Source: Planctomycetota bacterium | Lineage (GTDB): Bacteria; Planctomycetota; Phycisphaerae; WQYP01 | NCBI GenBank assembly: GCA_021799715.1 | Contig: JAJYZY010000075.1 | Location: 1-11,156 of the forward strand | Length of the DNA: 11,156 bases | Direction: 5' to 3' | Shown: positions 1 to 6,530 of the stretch, piece after piece | Numbering within the stretch: position 1 is the stretch's first letter | Layout: each line of letters starts with the position of its first letter | The notes under the pieces: model-generated | The model's database searches: none | The model's input: the letters and a program-made list of their open reading frames with translations, nothing else | What the model was told of the DNA's origin: nothing | Translations under genes and position numbers: made by a program

Positions 1-63
1 CAGTTCGTCAACCACCTGCCTTTTGAAGCACTCACTATACCGCTTTATGACACGTACACGCAT
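1..63 (-). CDS. Transposase-like helix-turn-helix protein, N-terminal 21 codons only
   Basis: The frame starts with ATG at 63 and runs off the left edge after exactly 21 codons. An AGGAG ribosome-binding site lies 7 bases upstream of the ATG. The residues KRYSECFKRQVVDEL match the opening of the helix-turn-helix domain in IS3-type OrfA and related transposases, whose usual pattern is 'K.YS.EFK..VV.E'. In such elements this small protein binds the terminal repeats and is joined to the catalytic DDE protein by frameshifting; that part lies outside the window. The assignment rests on a short match plus the adjacent IS-like terminus. A chromosomal HTH regulator is possible but less likely. Confidence 0.55.
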   Translation of the reverse strand, partial: MRVRVIKRYSECFKRQVVDEL

Positions 64-120
64 ACCAAAACTCCTGATAATTCCGCTGCCAATAGTGACA
101 ACCTATATCAGGACGGGACA
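1..120 (-). mobile_element. One end of an insertion sequence, cut by the window edge
   Basis: Read on the minus strand, the element appears to begin at position 120 with TGTCCCGTCCTGATATAGG. From memory this resembles the terminal repeats of some IS3-like elements that start TGT.CCGTCCTGA.ATAGG. About 57 bases further in lies a strong ribosome-binding site and the start of a transposase-like reading frame, which is the spacing expected inside an IS end. Only this end is in the window, so neither the opposite inverted repeat nor a target duplication can be checked. The boundary at 120 is inferred from the terminal motif. Confidence 0.5.
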
Positions 121-146
121 TATTCCCCGGTGGCCGAAATTCCGTC

Positions 147-215
147 TTCTGCATTCTGCATTCTGCATTCTGCATTCTGCATTCTGCATTCTGCATTCTG
201 TCTTCTGTATTCTGG
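147..215. repeat. Heptanucleotide tandem repeat (TTCTGCA)n
   Basis: Seven perfect copies of TTCTGCA run from 147 to 195. They are followed by the variants TTCTGTC (196-202) and TTCTGTA (203-209) and the partial unit TTCTGG (210-215). Because the unit is 7 bases long and has no stop codon in any frame, it creates spurious open frames on both strands that encode a 7-residue repeat (LHSAFCI on plus, QNAECRM on minus). These frames should not be taken as genes. The array lies between the IS end at 120 and the folD stop at 342. Similar heptamer arrays are known between genes in cyanobacteria and other bacteria. Copy number probably varies by slippage. Confidence 0.9.
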
Positions 216-303
216 CCATTGCCATTGTCTTCGTCGTGAACAGGCCTTTTATTTACCGCAAAGTTGCAGCAACGACGACGCGCATTCACATTTGGACACG
301 GAG

Positions 304-325
304 CTAACGATGCTTCGGCCGTTAG
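304..325 (-). terminator. Hairpin just after folD, possible weak terminator
   Basis: CTAACG (304-309) and CGTTAG (320-325) are perfect inverted repeats. Inside them, GC (312-313) and GC (318-319) pair around TTCG on the plus strand, or CGAA on the minus strand, leaving a two-base bulge. The hairpin starts 17 bases beyond the folD stop, where a terminator would be expected. No T-run follows on either strand, so it is not a canonical intrinsic terminator. It may instead stabilise a 3' end. Confidence 0.3.
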
Positions 326-341
326 GGTTCTGAAATTCCGT

Positions 342-1232
342 TCAAAACGGTTGATCCAGGCCGTGAACCAGCCGGGCGGCGCGGACGGTGTTTTTCAGAA
401 GCATGGCAACCGTGACCGGGCCTACGCCGCCGGGGACAGGGGTGATCCAGGATGCCGTCGGAGCAACGGCCGAAAAATCAACATCACCTATGGTTTTGGA
501 AACGTCCTGCCCCTGCGCGTCCTTTGCATTGACGCGATTAATGCCAATGTCAATAACCACAGCTCCGGGCCGAACATGATTGTGTTCAATCAGTCCAGGC
601 TTGCCAACCGCCACAACCAGAATTTCCGCCCGGCGCGTGTGCATGGCCAAATCCCGTGTGTGAATATGACAGACTGTAACGGTGGCACCGCGTTCCGTCA
701 GCAGAAGAGCCGCGGGGCGGCCCGCGATGCGGCTGGCCCCAACAACCGTCACTTCCGCTCCCTGCAGCGGTACGCCGGTAGTGTCAATTAAGGCCACGGC
801 CGCCAGTGCCGTGCACGGCGCGATAATGGGGTGGCCATACAGCACATTGCCGATGTTGGACGGGTTAACGCCTTCAACGTCTTTTAATATGTCAATATTG
901 TATTGCGTCCGCTGCGTGTTGAGATGCGGCGGCAGCGGCAGATGCACCATTATGCCGGTGACGGCGGGATCTTTGGCCAGCTTGGCGAGAATCTCATCCA
1001 AGTGATCCTGGGTGATGCTTTCGTGAAGGTCATGGAGTTGATAATCCACCCCGGCCTGCGCAAATGTCCGCGCCTGATTGTCGGCATAAACGCGGGCGGC
1101 GGGCGAACTGCCCACCAGAACCGCGGCAAGGCGCACGGGTCGGCCCAGCGTTTTAAGGCTCTGCACATCCGCGGCCACCTGTTGTCTTATTTGCGCGGCC
1201 AGTGCTTTGCCATCAATAATCCGGGCGGTCAT
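342..1232 (-). CDS. folD: FolD-type methylenetetrahydrofolate dehydrogenase with altered catalytic residues
   Basis: A 296-aa protein of normal FolD length. The family normally interconverts 5,10-methylene-, 5,10-methenyl- and 10-formyl-tetrahydrofolate in the cytoplasm, using NADP+ and then water. Visible features are IIDGKALA at the N-terminus, VGSSPAARVY (40-49), the nucleotide-binding GASRIAGRP (165-173), VVAVGKPG (206-213), VIDIGINR (226-233) and the signature PVPGGVGPVTVA (265-276). Aligned by eye to E. coli FolD, Tyr50 is kept (Y49). Lys54 is Gln (Q53), Gln98 is His (H97, in GIMVHLPLP) and Asp121 is Glu (E120, in KDVEG). Lys54 is the key cyclohydrolase residue, so dehydrogenase activity may remain while cyclohydrolase is weak or lost; this is inference. 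The ATG at 1232 is preceded by GAGGAG at 1243-1238, which overlaps the TGA of the upstream gene, so translation is probably coupled. Confidence 0.93.
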   Translation of the reverse strand: MTARIIDGKALAAQIRQQVAADVQSLKTLGRPVRLAAVLVGSSPAARVYADNQARTFAQAGVDYQLHDLHESITQDHLDEILAKLAKDPAVTGIMVHLPLPPHLNTQRTQYNIDILKDVEGVNPSNIGNVLYGHPIIAPCTALAAVALIDTTGVPLQGAEVTVVGASRIAGRPAALLLTERGATVTVCHIHTRDLAMHTRRAEILVVAVGKPGLIEHNHVRPGAVVIDIGINRVNAKDAQGQDVSKTIGDVDFSAVAPTASWITPVPGGVGPVTVAMLLKNTVRAARLVHGLDQPF

Positions 1233-1241
1233 TGCAACTCC

Positions 1242-4200
1242 TCATTTCGGCGTCCCAAACAGGCACGGGTCAACGCCGATGGTGCCGACGAGGGATTGGA
1301 GATAATCCGAGCCGCTGACAATATTCAATTTTTCCTGCGCACCGGCCAGACGGGCGGCAAGTTGCAATTCTTCCAGCCCGACTTCATCACGAGTCTGGTC
1401 AATGTACGATTTGAGGTACGCAACATGGCGTGTCCAAAGGGCAATATCCACTTTTTGTTTTGCGGCCAGACGTTGTTTATACCAGTCGCTCGCCAGCAGG
1501 GCATCCCGTGTGAACATGCGGCGAATTTCCGGGTGGCGAATATCCTTGCCTTCAAAATGGCCGTGCGCCATGATGTGCAAAAGTGCCTGAATCGGCGGAC
1601 ACGCCTGTTGCACCGAGCCATCTTCAAAGTACTGCATCGCTACGCGCTGCTGGGCTTCAGCAATGTTCAGTATGCCATCAACAAATACATCCATCCCCTG
1701 CAGTTCGGGCTGCAGGACGGCTTGATCAAAAACCCGCGCCGGATTATCAAAAATCCGTCCCAGAAATGTCCGCATGAATCGGGCGGTGACACGATACCCC
1801 AGGCGGCTGGCGGGAATGAGCTTGCCTTCATATTCAAAGTCTTCCATTTTTTCCAGAAACCCGCCGGCAATGAGAAACGCCGGGTTGCGTTCCTGCGGTT
1901 TGAGTCGACACCACAGTTCGGGAATCAACAGGCTGATGTCATGTCCAAAGCGGCGTTTAGGGCCGACATACGCGGCGGCGGAGGAAAATCCGGCTAAATC
2001 TGTCAGAACATAGCTGACCAGGGCGGCGTTGAGATCGGCGGTGGTTAATAGCGCGTTAAAGGGGCCTTTGGTTAACGCTCCTTCGCTGCCGGCACCGGTG
2101 GTGGATGGGCTGGCCCCGGTCAGCGAGCAGATAAAGTCCATAAACAGTTCAGGCAGTTCCTGATAATGGATGGGATTGTATACCGCTAAAGCGCGGATTC
2201 CGCCTTTAACATCCGGCGGATTATTTCTCCGGCCCAGCAGCACCGCATCAACTGGAAATACAATCGGCACGTTCAGCGGCAACGCCCGCGCCAGCCGAAC
2301 GCCCATTTCCGCAAGATAGGTTTCCCGAGGATGCGCCAAATCAGGACGAAATTGCAGATAGCGCGGATTTTTGCTCGGTTTGCCGTCCACGAGACGCGGG
2401 TGGGCGGAGGAAACCACATAGCCGCGGCCGCTGTTGGCGGCTTGCCGCAACAGCCGTTTGAGCGGCTCGGTGTAGGCGTCAAATTCAGTGATCCGGTCCA
2501 CAACCTGTTGCACGGCCTGCGCATCAAGCGGTTCATAATTCGACAGGAAGTTATCATCCTTGGCCATATCCGCTTCGGTCTGTTTATCCAGGCCGGGGTA
2601 CACCGCGTCATCGGGTCGCTGAAACAGCCGGGTTTCAGTGTTGATGGTAAGTTTAACGGATGATGCCACGGTGGAATTCAGCCGGAACGGCAATTGCTTC
2701 GCAGGAATAACCGTCGATGCGGTTATGTCATCTTCCATCTGTACCTTCGCGGCGGGGAAAAAATCCTGCCGGACTTTGAAGGTATTCCATGCGCCATTGG
2801 GAAGCAGGCCGACGCGGAGATATGTGCCGGCGGCTTTCCGGTCATCCATTTTTAGTTCGTGACCGGGTTCACCGTTAATGATGTCAACGGAAAAATGATT
2901 CCGCCAGTTCTCACCCCATTCCGGTTGATACAATCGCTTGATCAGAAATACCAATGCCAGAATATTAACGGGAATCGACATCAGCCAGCGGTTGTAATCA
3001 TCAGTGTAATCTGTGCTGGGTGTAAGGAGCTTGATCACACTTCCCAATGAGCGCCGCGGACTGAGAATCGGCCGGCTCGCCGTTACGGAATAGTCATGGG
3101 GTTGATTCCCGGCGGTCCATCGCACGGAATGATCTTTCTTCAGAATCGCTTCCACTTGATTCAAGTCCGCTTCAAGATTGTTGATGTAAATTGGGCCGTA
3201 AATCATGTAATCCGCGAGGCTTTTGCTTATTTCGCTTTTGCCGCCGCCGCTGACGGTGCAGGGTTTATGGCAGAACGTGCCCTCGGCGGTGGTAACAATA
3301 ATTCGGAATCTTTCCGAACCGGGATGCTTGTTTAGAAACAGCTTTTCGCCTGAAGGCGTGAGGTATACTTTATCCGCCAGCAGGGGAATGTTGTGTTCAA
3401 CGCCGTCTTTTTTCCAGGTAATCAGAAGTTTGTATAAATCCATGTGAACTTCATGGGGCAGATAGATAATATCCGGGTGGCGTTTATCAATGCCGTAGCC
3501 TTCCGGCATGACGGTCATGATGCTGCCGTAATCTTGCCGCACATCATCAAAAGTTCGGCCGTTCCAGTATTTTTCCCGATGCGTGTACTCCGTGCCAAGG
3601 CTGTAACTGGCGAAGGCCACGGCACCGCCGGCATGTTCTTCCTCGGCATTGCCGAGCAGATTGGCGGCAAAACTGATTTGCGTTTTGACTTCTTTTTTGC
3701 AGTAGCCGTAGTAGTTGTCGGCGATAAGTGTCACCATCACGCCGGCGGCGCTGCGGCAGGTGAGCTTGAACGCTGAGCCATTGTTATAGCGTTCATCTTC
3801 AGTTTTCCAGCACATGCCGTCACGTTTCTGCCGGTCCGTGGCCTGATCCCAATGCGGCAGGCCAAGTTGTTTTTTGGTGCACTGCGTGAGGTGTGGGGCG
3901 AGAATCACACATCCGGTGTGGCCGGTCCAGTGTTCAACATCCAGCGCGGCGTCATTTTCCGGTAAAGCCGGATCACCGGCATTGCCAAAAATGGACTCAA
4001 CAAAATCGAGGTTGCTTACCAGGCTGCCGGGCGCAAAAAAGTGAATTTCCATTGATTTTTTCGGGCTTACGCCGGGAATTTCCGGTACCACCGTGGGCCG
4101 CAGCAGCAGCGAGCAAAACACTTGCACACCGCCGGGAACATCGTTGGTATACGGCAAGGTCAGCAAATCTTTGGGAGCCTGGAGTGCCTGTTGAAACAAG

Positions 4201-4703
4201 GCGGCAAACACTGCGGGAGGCACGGCGATTTTGTCCGCCGGCACCGGCAGGCCGCAATCCGTTACATGGAAGGTTCCTTTGGTGGTGCGGCGATCGCTGC
4301 GCGGGTTGTGCAGCACGCCATTGCGCAGGCGATAGCTTGACACGTAGGGGCTTTCAATATGATCGCCATGGCGGGGCAGGGAAAGTTCCCGTGCTATACC
4401 GGGTCGATTCAAGCTGAACGTTAAAGCGGGCAGTCGCAGCGGCTGGGGCAGGGGACCAAGTTGTTGATTTAAAAACGCTTCGATGCGTTGATCCACCGGC
4501 ACGCGATAGTCTTTGAGCAGTCGGCTTTTTTGCCTAAAATTAGCCAATATGCCGTCCGCCAATTCATCGAGTGCTCCATCTTCCTGATCTTCATTAATCG
4601 TGGCCAGGCCCATGGCCTTGAGGCGCAGGCGAATATGACCGGCGAGATTGGCACGGCGTGAAGATGGAAATAATGTGGAATCAAATTTTGCGGGAGGGAT
4701 CAT
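1242..4703 (-). CDS. Probable PPi-type phosphoenolpyruvate carboxykinase (1153 aa)
   Basis: A cytoplasmic protein of 1153 aa with no signal peptide. I assign it to the diphosphate-dependent PEP carboxykinases (PEP + CO2 + Pi to oxaloacetate + PPi), which are about 1100-1200 aa, roughly twice the size of GTP-PEPCK. Support, in order: YYGYCKKEVKTQISFAANLL (331-350) resembles the GTP-PEPCK block YGG....KK...RIAS.L, with Y332 and K340 spaced like Tyr235 and metal-binding Lys243; H357 may correspond to His264. A glycine-rich loop, VSGGGKSEISKS (484-495), fits the P-loop position. VDAVLLGRRNN (818-828) resembles the later '..IIFGGRR' block. The TTG at 4721 would add six residues but lies just before the AAAGG ribosome-binding site; the ATG at 4703, 10 bases after AAAGG, is preferred. 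folD follows after 9 bases. If not PPi-PEPCK, it is a large uncharacterised PEPCK-fold protein. Confidence 0.68.
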   Translation of the reverse strand: MIPPAKFDSTLFPSSRRANLAGHIRLRLKAMGLATINEDQEDGALDELADGILANFRQKSRLLKDYRVPVDQRIEAFLNQQLGPLPQPLRLPALTFSLNRPGIARELSLPRHGDHIESPYVSSYRLRNGVLHNPRSDRRTTKGTFHVTDCGLPVPADKIAVPPAVFAALFQQALQAPKDLLTLPYTNDVPGGVQVFCSLLLRPTVVPEIPGVSPKKSMEIHFFAPGSLVSNLDFVESIFGNAGDPALPENDAALDVEHWTGHTGCVILAPHLTQCTKKQLGLPHWDQATDRQKRDGMCWKTEDERYNNGSAFKLTCRSAAGVMVTLIADNYYGYCKKEVKTQISFAANLLGNAEEEHAGGAVAFASYSLGTEYTHREKYWNGRTFDDVRQDYGSIMTVMPEGYGIDKRHPDIIYLPHEVHMDLYKLLITWKKDGVEHNIPLLADKVYLTPSGEKLFLNKHPGSERFRIIVTTAEGTFCHKPCTVSGGGKSEISKSLADYMIYGPIYINNLEADLNQVEAILKKDHSVRWTAGNQPHDYSVTASRPILSPRRSLGSVIKLLTPSTDYTDDYNRWLMSIPVNILALVFLIKRLYQPEWGENWRNHFSVDIINGEPGHELKMDDRKAAGTYLRVGLLPNGAWNTFKVRQDFFPAAKVQMEDDITASTVIPAKQLPFRLNSTVASSVKLTINTETRLFQRPDDAVYPGLDKQTEADMAKDDNFLSNYEPLDAQAVQQVVDRITEFDAYTEPLKRLLRQAANSGRGYVVSSAHPRLVDGKPSKNPRYLQFRPDLAHPRETYLAEMGVRLARALPLNVPIVFPVDAVLLGRRNNPPDVKGGIRALAVYNPIHYQELPELFMDFICSLTGASPSTTGAGSEGALTKGPFNALLTTADLNAALVSYVLTDLAGFSSAAAYVGPKRRFGHDISLLIPELWCRLKPQERNPAFLIAGGFLEKMEDFEYEGKLIPASRLGYRVTARFMRTFLGRIFDNPARVFDQAVLQPELQGMDVFVDGILNIAEAQQRVAMQYFEDGSVQQACPPIQALLHIMAHGHFEGKDIRHPEIRRMFTRDALLASDWYKQRLAAKQKVDIALWTRHVAYLKSYIDQTRDEVGLEELQLAARLAGAQEKLNIVSGSDYLQSLVGTIGVDPCLFGTPK

Positions 4704-4761
4704 AGAACCAAAGCCTTTCAATCAACCCTCAATTTCGGGTACTTCTCCGTGCCGCCGCATG

Positions 4762-4791
4762 AATATAGTGTTCTGGTCATTGATTTGGCAA
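4762..4791 (-). promoter_or_regulatory. Sigma70-type promoter for the PEPCK-folD operon
   Basis: On the minus strand, TTGCCA (4791-4786; 5 of 6 to TTGACA) and TATATT (4767-4762; 5 of 6 to TATAAT) are separated by 18 bases. The predicted transcription start, near 4755, gives a leader of about 50 bases before the ATG at 4703. No other comparable promoter was seen in the 240-base gap before the large gene. Confidence 0.55.
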
Positions 4792-4943
4792 GCGAGTTGG
4801 AGATTAAATTGAAAGCTCCAGTGCGGTGGAGAGGTTTTATGTATGCAAGGATCGCCGGGATATGGTTCCATGGAATCCGCAGAAGCGCGACTTGGAAACC
4901 CGCGGCCGACTTGCCGCTGCGGCGAGGGAACACTGGACGTTCG

Positions 4944-5483
4944 TCAGGCGCAAGTTTCAAGTGAACGCGGGTATTGCGGCCATGATTTTACGCGGCGACT
5001 AAGCCACGCAGCGCTGCAAACCGCCACGAAAGTAAACGGCAGAACCACGCACAACGGAAAGAGAACGCCCGGATGCAGCAACAGCGGATACATGGATAAC
5101 GCCACACCTGGCGGATGATAGATTCGCAAGGTAGAAAGTGTCATCAGTGTTATTCCGGCAACTACGACAGCAAACCATGGGCCATGCACCGCCAGAGCGG
5201 CACCGCTGCCAAGCAAAGCTCCCAGTGTAGAACCCGCCACCACCGGAATCGGTTGTGCGATCGACGCCGAAGGCAGCAAAATCAGAATGCTCAAAGTGGC
5301 AGCAAATGGCGGCACCAGCCAGATGGTATGGTGAAGGGGCGATCCACCGGAGAAAAAATTCAATCCCGCCAACAAGCCCAGCAGGATAAGAAACCAGAGC
5401 ATTGCCGGGTATGAAATCCGGCTTTCTGACCGCCATTGTATCAGTGCTTGTCGAAACCATTTTTTCTGCATGCGTCCAATCAT
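4944..5483 (-). CDS. HPP family integral membrane protein
   Basis: A 179-aa hydrophobic protein. The family signature is visible: WLVPPFAATL (55-64), ASIAQPIPVVAGSTLGALLG (73-92) and the name-giving HPP in RIYHPPGVAL (120-129). About five membrane segments can be drawn, near 27-44, 55-71, 80-98, 102-118 and 138-160, typical of this small family. Bacterial function is mostly unknown; a plant plastid member has been linked to nitrite transport, so solute transport is plausible but unproven here. The ATG at 5483 is nominal. The ATG at 5471, 11 bases after AGGA, may be the real start and would shorten the protein by four residues. A TATGAT -10-like box lies at 5560-5555. The next minus-strand gene starts 240 bases downstream behind its own promoter, so this gene is probably a separate unit. 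Confidence 0.82.
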   Translation of the reverse strand: MIGRMQKKWFRQALIQWRSESRISYPAMLWFLILLGLLAGLNFFSGGSPLHHTIWLVPPFAATLSILILLPSASIAQPIPVVAGSTLGALLGSGAALAVHGPWFAVVVAGITLMTLSTLRIYHPPGVALSMYPLLLHPGVLFPLCVVLPFTFVAVCSAAWLSRRVKSWPQYPRSLETCA

Positions 5484-5741
5484 CCTGTTTTGCGCGGGTA
5501 TGCCAGGGATTCAGAGCGACTTTTACCCAATGCCTTGAATGCCGCGTAGGATTTATCATAGCTTGTTCTCATTTCTGAAGAAATACACCAACACAAAAGC
5601 TGAGCTGTTAAAAATGAACGCTGCATGCGGCCCCTGTCATACGAGGGCTTCAGATAGCCACCTGCCTGGCGTCGCAGCAAAGGAGCTGCGGACCGTAGAA
5701 ATATTTTTGGGGCCATAAATTCTGGCAATCAGTACAAGTAA
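5484..5741. other. Intergenic stretch without a convincing gene
   Basis: This is the spacer between the divergent HPP gene and the broken plus-strand gene. A minus-strand frame of 82 codons (5728-5480) ends in a TGA that overlaps the HPP ATG. It has a TTG start, no ribosome-binding site, mixed third-position use and no recognisable domain, so I do not call it. A TATGAT box on the minus strand (5560-5555) could be the HPP -10 element, but no good -35 lies at the right distance. Confidence 0.4.
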
Positions 5742-5759
5742 TCCCCGGGTTCCGACGGC

Positions 5760-6247
5760 GTGATTGTTGGCTTTACTGAAGCAATCGCGGCGATGGTGTA
5801 CTTCAACCGGATGGTACTCCCGGAAGCCGCATGGTGGAGAGGAACAAATATGCCTGTCGCCTGGCGAGGTGGTTTGCAAGGCCTTTACCGACCGCGTGGA
5901 GTTCGCCAAACTGCCGGTGAAGAAAATCCCCGAATCGGCCATAGCCCAATGGGAATTCTGGGATCATGACAATGATCCGCGGGGAATGATGAACCTGCCG
6001 GCGGGAAAGAAGCCGGACGGAACCGCGGATGTCGCAGGTAGGCGCAGATGGGACGCGATACGGGGATTGGTTGGAATGTCGGGATGGGGAAATCATTGCC
6101 ATCATCAGTGCAGCCAAGTACGTGCACATCACGTTGGGGAATGCGTCTCCGGAAACAGTAGATCACGATGCCCTTGAAGAAAAATTGGAACAGTGTTTCG
6201 TGAACTGTTACCTGCGGACATCGGCGGAATCTGCGGTTGAGGATTAG
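5760..6247 (+). pseudogene. Probable frameshifted gene of unknown function
   Basis: No single frame covers this region, but coding-like sequence moves through all three plus frames. Positions 5760-5850 read VGFTEAIAAMVYFNRMVLPE in one frame. Positions 5851 to about 6035 read VEFAKLPVKKIPESAIAQWE and WDHDNDPRGMM in the next, with mostly G or C at third codon positions. From about 6035 to the TAG at 6245-6247 the third frame reads YGDWLECRDGEIIAIISAAK. The two switch points lie near 5851 and 6035, each a +1 shift. GAGAGGA stands 6 bases before an ATG at 5850, which may be the original start, in which case the 5760-5850 part is not coding. The last piece could stand alone as a 72-aa ORF from ATG 6029, but that start has no good ribosome-binding site. 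I do not recognise the family. Sequencing error is an alternative to decay. Confidence 0.42.
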
Positions 6248-6266
6248 AAATTGTCCAACCATGCGC

Positions 6267-6289
6267 CAGGCCGCGACTGCGTGGGCCTG
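6267..6289 (+). other. Hairpin after the broken gene
   Basis: CAGGCC (6267-6272) and GGCCTG (6284-6289) are perfect inverted repeats with an 11-base loop, 20 bases beyond the TAG at 6247. No T-run follows, so a terminator role is only a guess based on position. Confidence 0.25.
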
Positions 6290-6466
6290 ACATACTCAGG
6301 CGGCTTGGTTGTCGGATATCGCTGAATAATTCTCCACAGTGGGCGTAAGCCTGCGCCGCGCACGCGGGACATTTCCGCCCCGGTGCCATCCCGGCCATTG
6401 TTCGGACAGGCTTGCAGCTATTTCCGAAAACACCTGTCTGAAGTCCTTTTCGCGTGAATTATCGGT

Positions 6467-6472
6467 TATGAT
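6467..6472 (+). promoter_or_regulatory. Candidate -10 box for the YihY-family gene
   Basis: TATGAT (5 of 6 to TATAAT) lies about 58 bases before the ATG at 6531. The position 17 bases upstream holds no good -35 hexamer. The same 12 bases, ATCGGTTATGAT, occur before rlmN (9704-9715), where TATGAT sits at the correct distance for a promoter. Confidence 0.25.
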
Positions 6473-6530
6473 ATTCGGAGGTCTCTGCGAGTGCCGCGGT
6501 ATTGGACAGGAAGTGTGTTGGAGAATAAAT

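Noticed and set aside
23..333. Overlapping ORFs on both strands across the heptamer array
   Set aside because: They exist only because the 7-bp repeat has no stop in any frame; the proteins are mainly the repeated LHSAFCI or QNAECRM.
903..1997. A 364-codon plus-strand ORF opposite folD and the PEPCK-like gene
   Set aside because: It is antisense to two well-supported genes, has no ribosome-binding site or recognisable domain, and reflects GC-rich codon structure.
4704..4721. TTG at 4721 as the start of the PEPCK-like gene
   Set aside because: It lies immediately before the AAAGG site that serves the ATG at 4703, and the added six residues show no family match.
4999..5559. A 186-codon minus-strand ORF
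   Set aside because: It is a frame-shadow of the HPP-family gene; the real frame carries the HPP signature and membrane segments.
5480..5728. An 82-codon minus-strand ORF whose stop overlaps the HPP start
   Set aside because: The ATGA-type overlap is attractive, but there is no ribosome-binding site, it begins with TTG, codon use is poor and no domain is visible.
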